A stretch of 6,834 nucleotides of DNA. Origin: Brevundimonas sp. UBA5936. GTDB lineage: Bacteria; Pseudomonadota; Alphaproteobacteria; Caulobacterales; Caulobacteraceae. A model generated the notes under the pieces. That model made no database searches. It was not told where the DNA came from and worked only from the letters and a program-made list of their open reading frames with translations. Every line of letters begins with the position of its first letter. The first letter of the stretch is position 1. The translations under genes and the position numbers were made by a program. Shown here in pieces: positions 5,956 through 6,834 of this stretch. The stretch covers positions 1 through 6,834 of the forward strand of contig DJDA01000079.1 in the NCBI GenBank assembly GCA_002430835.1, written 5' to 3'.

Positions 5956-5961
5956 CCAAGC

Positions 5962-6711
5962 ATGACTCCGCCCGCCGACGCCTCCCTGCTGAATCCCATC
6001 GAGCTGTTCATGACCGCCGACTGGGTGGTCAAGACGGTGATGATCGGCCTGGCCGCGGCCTCGGTCTGGTCCTGGACCATCATCATCGACAAGGCGGTGC
6101 GCTTCTCGCGCATGAACGCCCGCGCGACCGAGTTCGAGAAGCAGGTCGAGAGCGGCCGCTCGCTGGAGGAGGTCGCCGCCCAGGCGGGGCCGCAGCCCGT
6201 CGATCCCCTGCCGCGCATGCTGGTGCTGACGCTGCAGGATTGGCGCGAGGCGCGCACGCGCGGCGCCATGACGGACACGCAAGGCTCCATGCTGATCGCC
6301 CGCATCGACCGGGCGCTGGATTCAGTCATCGCCCGCGAGAGCCAGAAGGTCGAGCACGGCCTGGGCGTGCTGTCGGTGGTCGCCACCGCCTCGCCCTTCA
6401 TTGGCTTGTTCGGCACGGTGTGGGGCATCATGAACGCCTTCGACAGCATCGCGGCGGCGGGCAACACCAATCTGACGACCGTGGCCCCGGCCATCGCCGA
6501 GGCCCTGTTCGCCACGGCCATCGGTCTGGCGGCGGCCATCCCGGCCTATATCGCCTTCAACGCCTTCTCGGTGTCGGCGGGCAAGTTCACCGGCCGTCTG
6601 GAAGCCTTCGCCGACGATCTGCAGTCGGCCATCGCGCGGCGTCTTGGCGCGCCGGCGACCCCGCCGCCGCCGCCGCCGCCGTCCGACCTGAACCTGCGCC
6701 GGAGCGCCTGA
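5962..6711 (+). CDS. tolQ: TolQ, proton-channel subunit of the Tol-Pal motor
   Basis: TolQ forms the inner-membrane pentamer around TolR that converts proton motive force into TolA movement, keeping the outer membrane attached during constriction. The 249-residue protein shows three membrane segments, at about 19-43, 135-157 and 172-203, with a cytoplasmic loop between the first two. Signatures of the TolQ/ExbB/MotA family are SPFIGLFGTVWGIMNAF at 144-160 and APAIAEALFATAIGLAAAIP at 175-194. The neighbours ybgC and tolR identify it as TolQ and not ExbB. The start at 5962 is chosen for its AAGGA site. The C-terminal tail after about residue 228 is unusual: it contains seven consecutive prolines (234-240), all CCG codons, before SDLNLRRSA. 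tolR starts 3 nt after the stop, so the pair is coupled. Confidence 0.96.
   Translation: MTPPADASLLNPIELFMTADWVVKTVMIGLAAASVWSWTIIIDKAVRFSRMNARATEFEKQVESGRSLEEVAAQAGPQPVDPLPRMLVLTLQDWREARTRGAMTDTQGSMLIARIDRALDSVIARESQKVEHGLGVLSVVATASPFIGLFGTVWGIMNAFDSIAAAGNTNLTTVAPAIAEALFATAIGLAAAIPAYIAFNAFSVSAGKFTGRLEAFADDLQSAIARRLGAPATPPPPPPPSDLNLRRSA
6661..6681 (+). repeat. (CCG)7 trinucleotide repeat inside tolQ
   Basis: Seven uninterrupted CCG units, in frame, encode prolines 234-240 of TolQ. Pure triplet repeats can expand or contract by slippage without breaking the frame, so the tail length may vary among relatives. Confidence 0.9.
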
Positions 6712-6714
6712 TCC

Positions 6715-6834
<120 letters not shown>

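Noticed and set aside
5920..5961. GTG start adding 14 residues to TolQ
   Set aside because: The ATG at 5962 has AAGGA at proper spacing and gives a normal TolQ N terminus, while the GTG has no comparable site.

Overview
The window is GC-rich chromosomal DNA with dense, short-gapped genes and mostly G/C third codon positions. The proteins match alphaproteobacterial versions of their families. RuvA carries the alphaproteobacterial GVGPK helix-hairpin-helix motifs, RuvC reads LGLDPGLRRTGWG, and YebC begins MAGHSKFKNIMHRKGRADAV. My best guess is Caulobacterales, Brevundimonas- or Caulobacter-like, judged from remembered family resemblance and not from a search. I see no mobile element, CRISPR array, tRNA or rRNA.

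Left block, bases 10-4541, all on the minus strand. In transcription order it holds yebC, a hemerythrin/HHE protein, an MgtC/SapB-family membrane protein, ruvC, ruvA, an unlisted 27-codon membrane micro-ORF, and ruvB. RuvC, RuvA and RuvB are the Holliday-junction resolvase and branch-migration motor. ruvC and ruvA overlap by 4 nt (ATGA), and the hemerythrin and mgtC-like genes overlap by 8 nt. yebC next to ruvCAB is a familiar pairing; the hemerythrin/mgtC-like couple placed between them is the accessory part.

Right block, bases 4668-6834, all on the plus strand. It holds a 69-aa acidic single-span membrane protein, a 127-aa membrane-anchored protein with two cysteines (TTG start behind a strong ribosome binding site), ybgC (hot-dog acyl-CoA thioesterase), tolQ, and the first 40 codons of tolR, cut by the window edge. 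This is the front of a Tol-Pal envelope operon. The two blocks diverge from the 126-bp gap between yebC and the 69-aa gene.

Most of the window is ordinary housekeeping DNA. I do not see an undescribed multi-gene system. Worth a second look are the 27-codon membrane micro-ORF inside ruvAB, the two uncharacterised small membrane proteins before ybgC-tolQR, the hemerythrin/mgtC-like insertion, a seven-proline tail on TolQ written as a pure (CCG)7 repeat, and a proline-rich mini-ORF with hairpins before tolQ.
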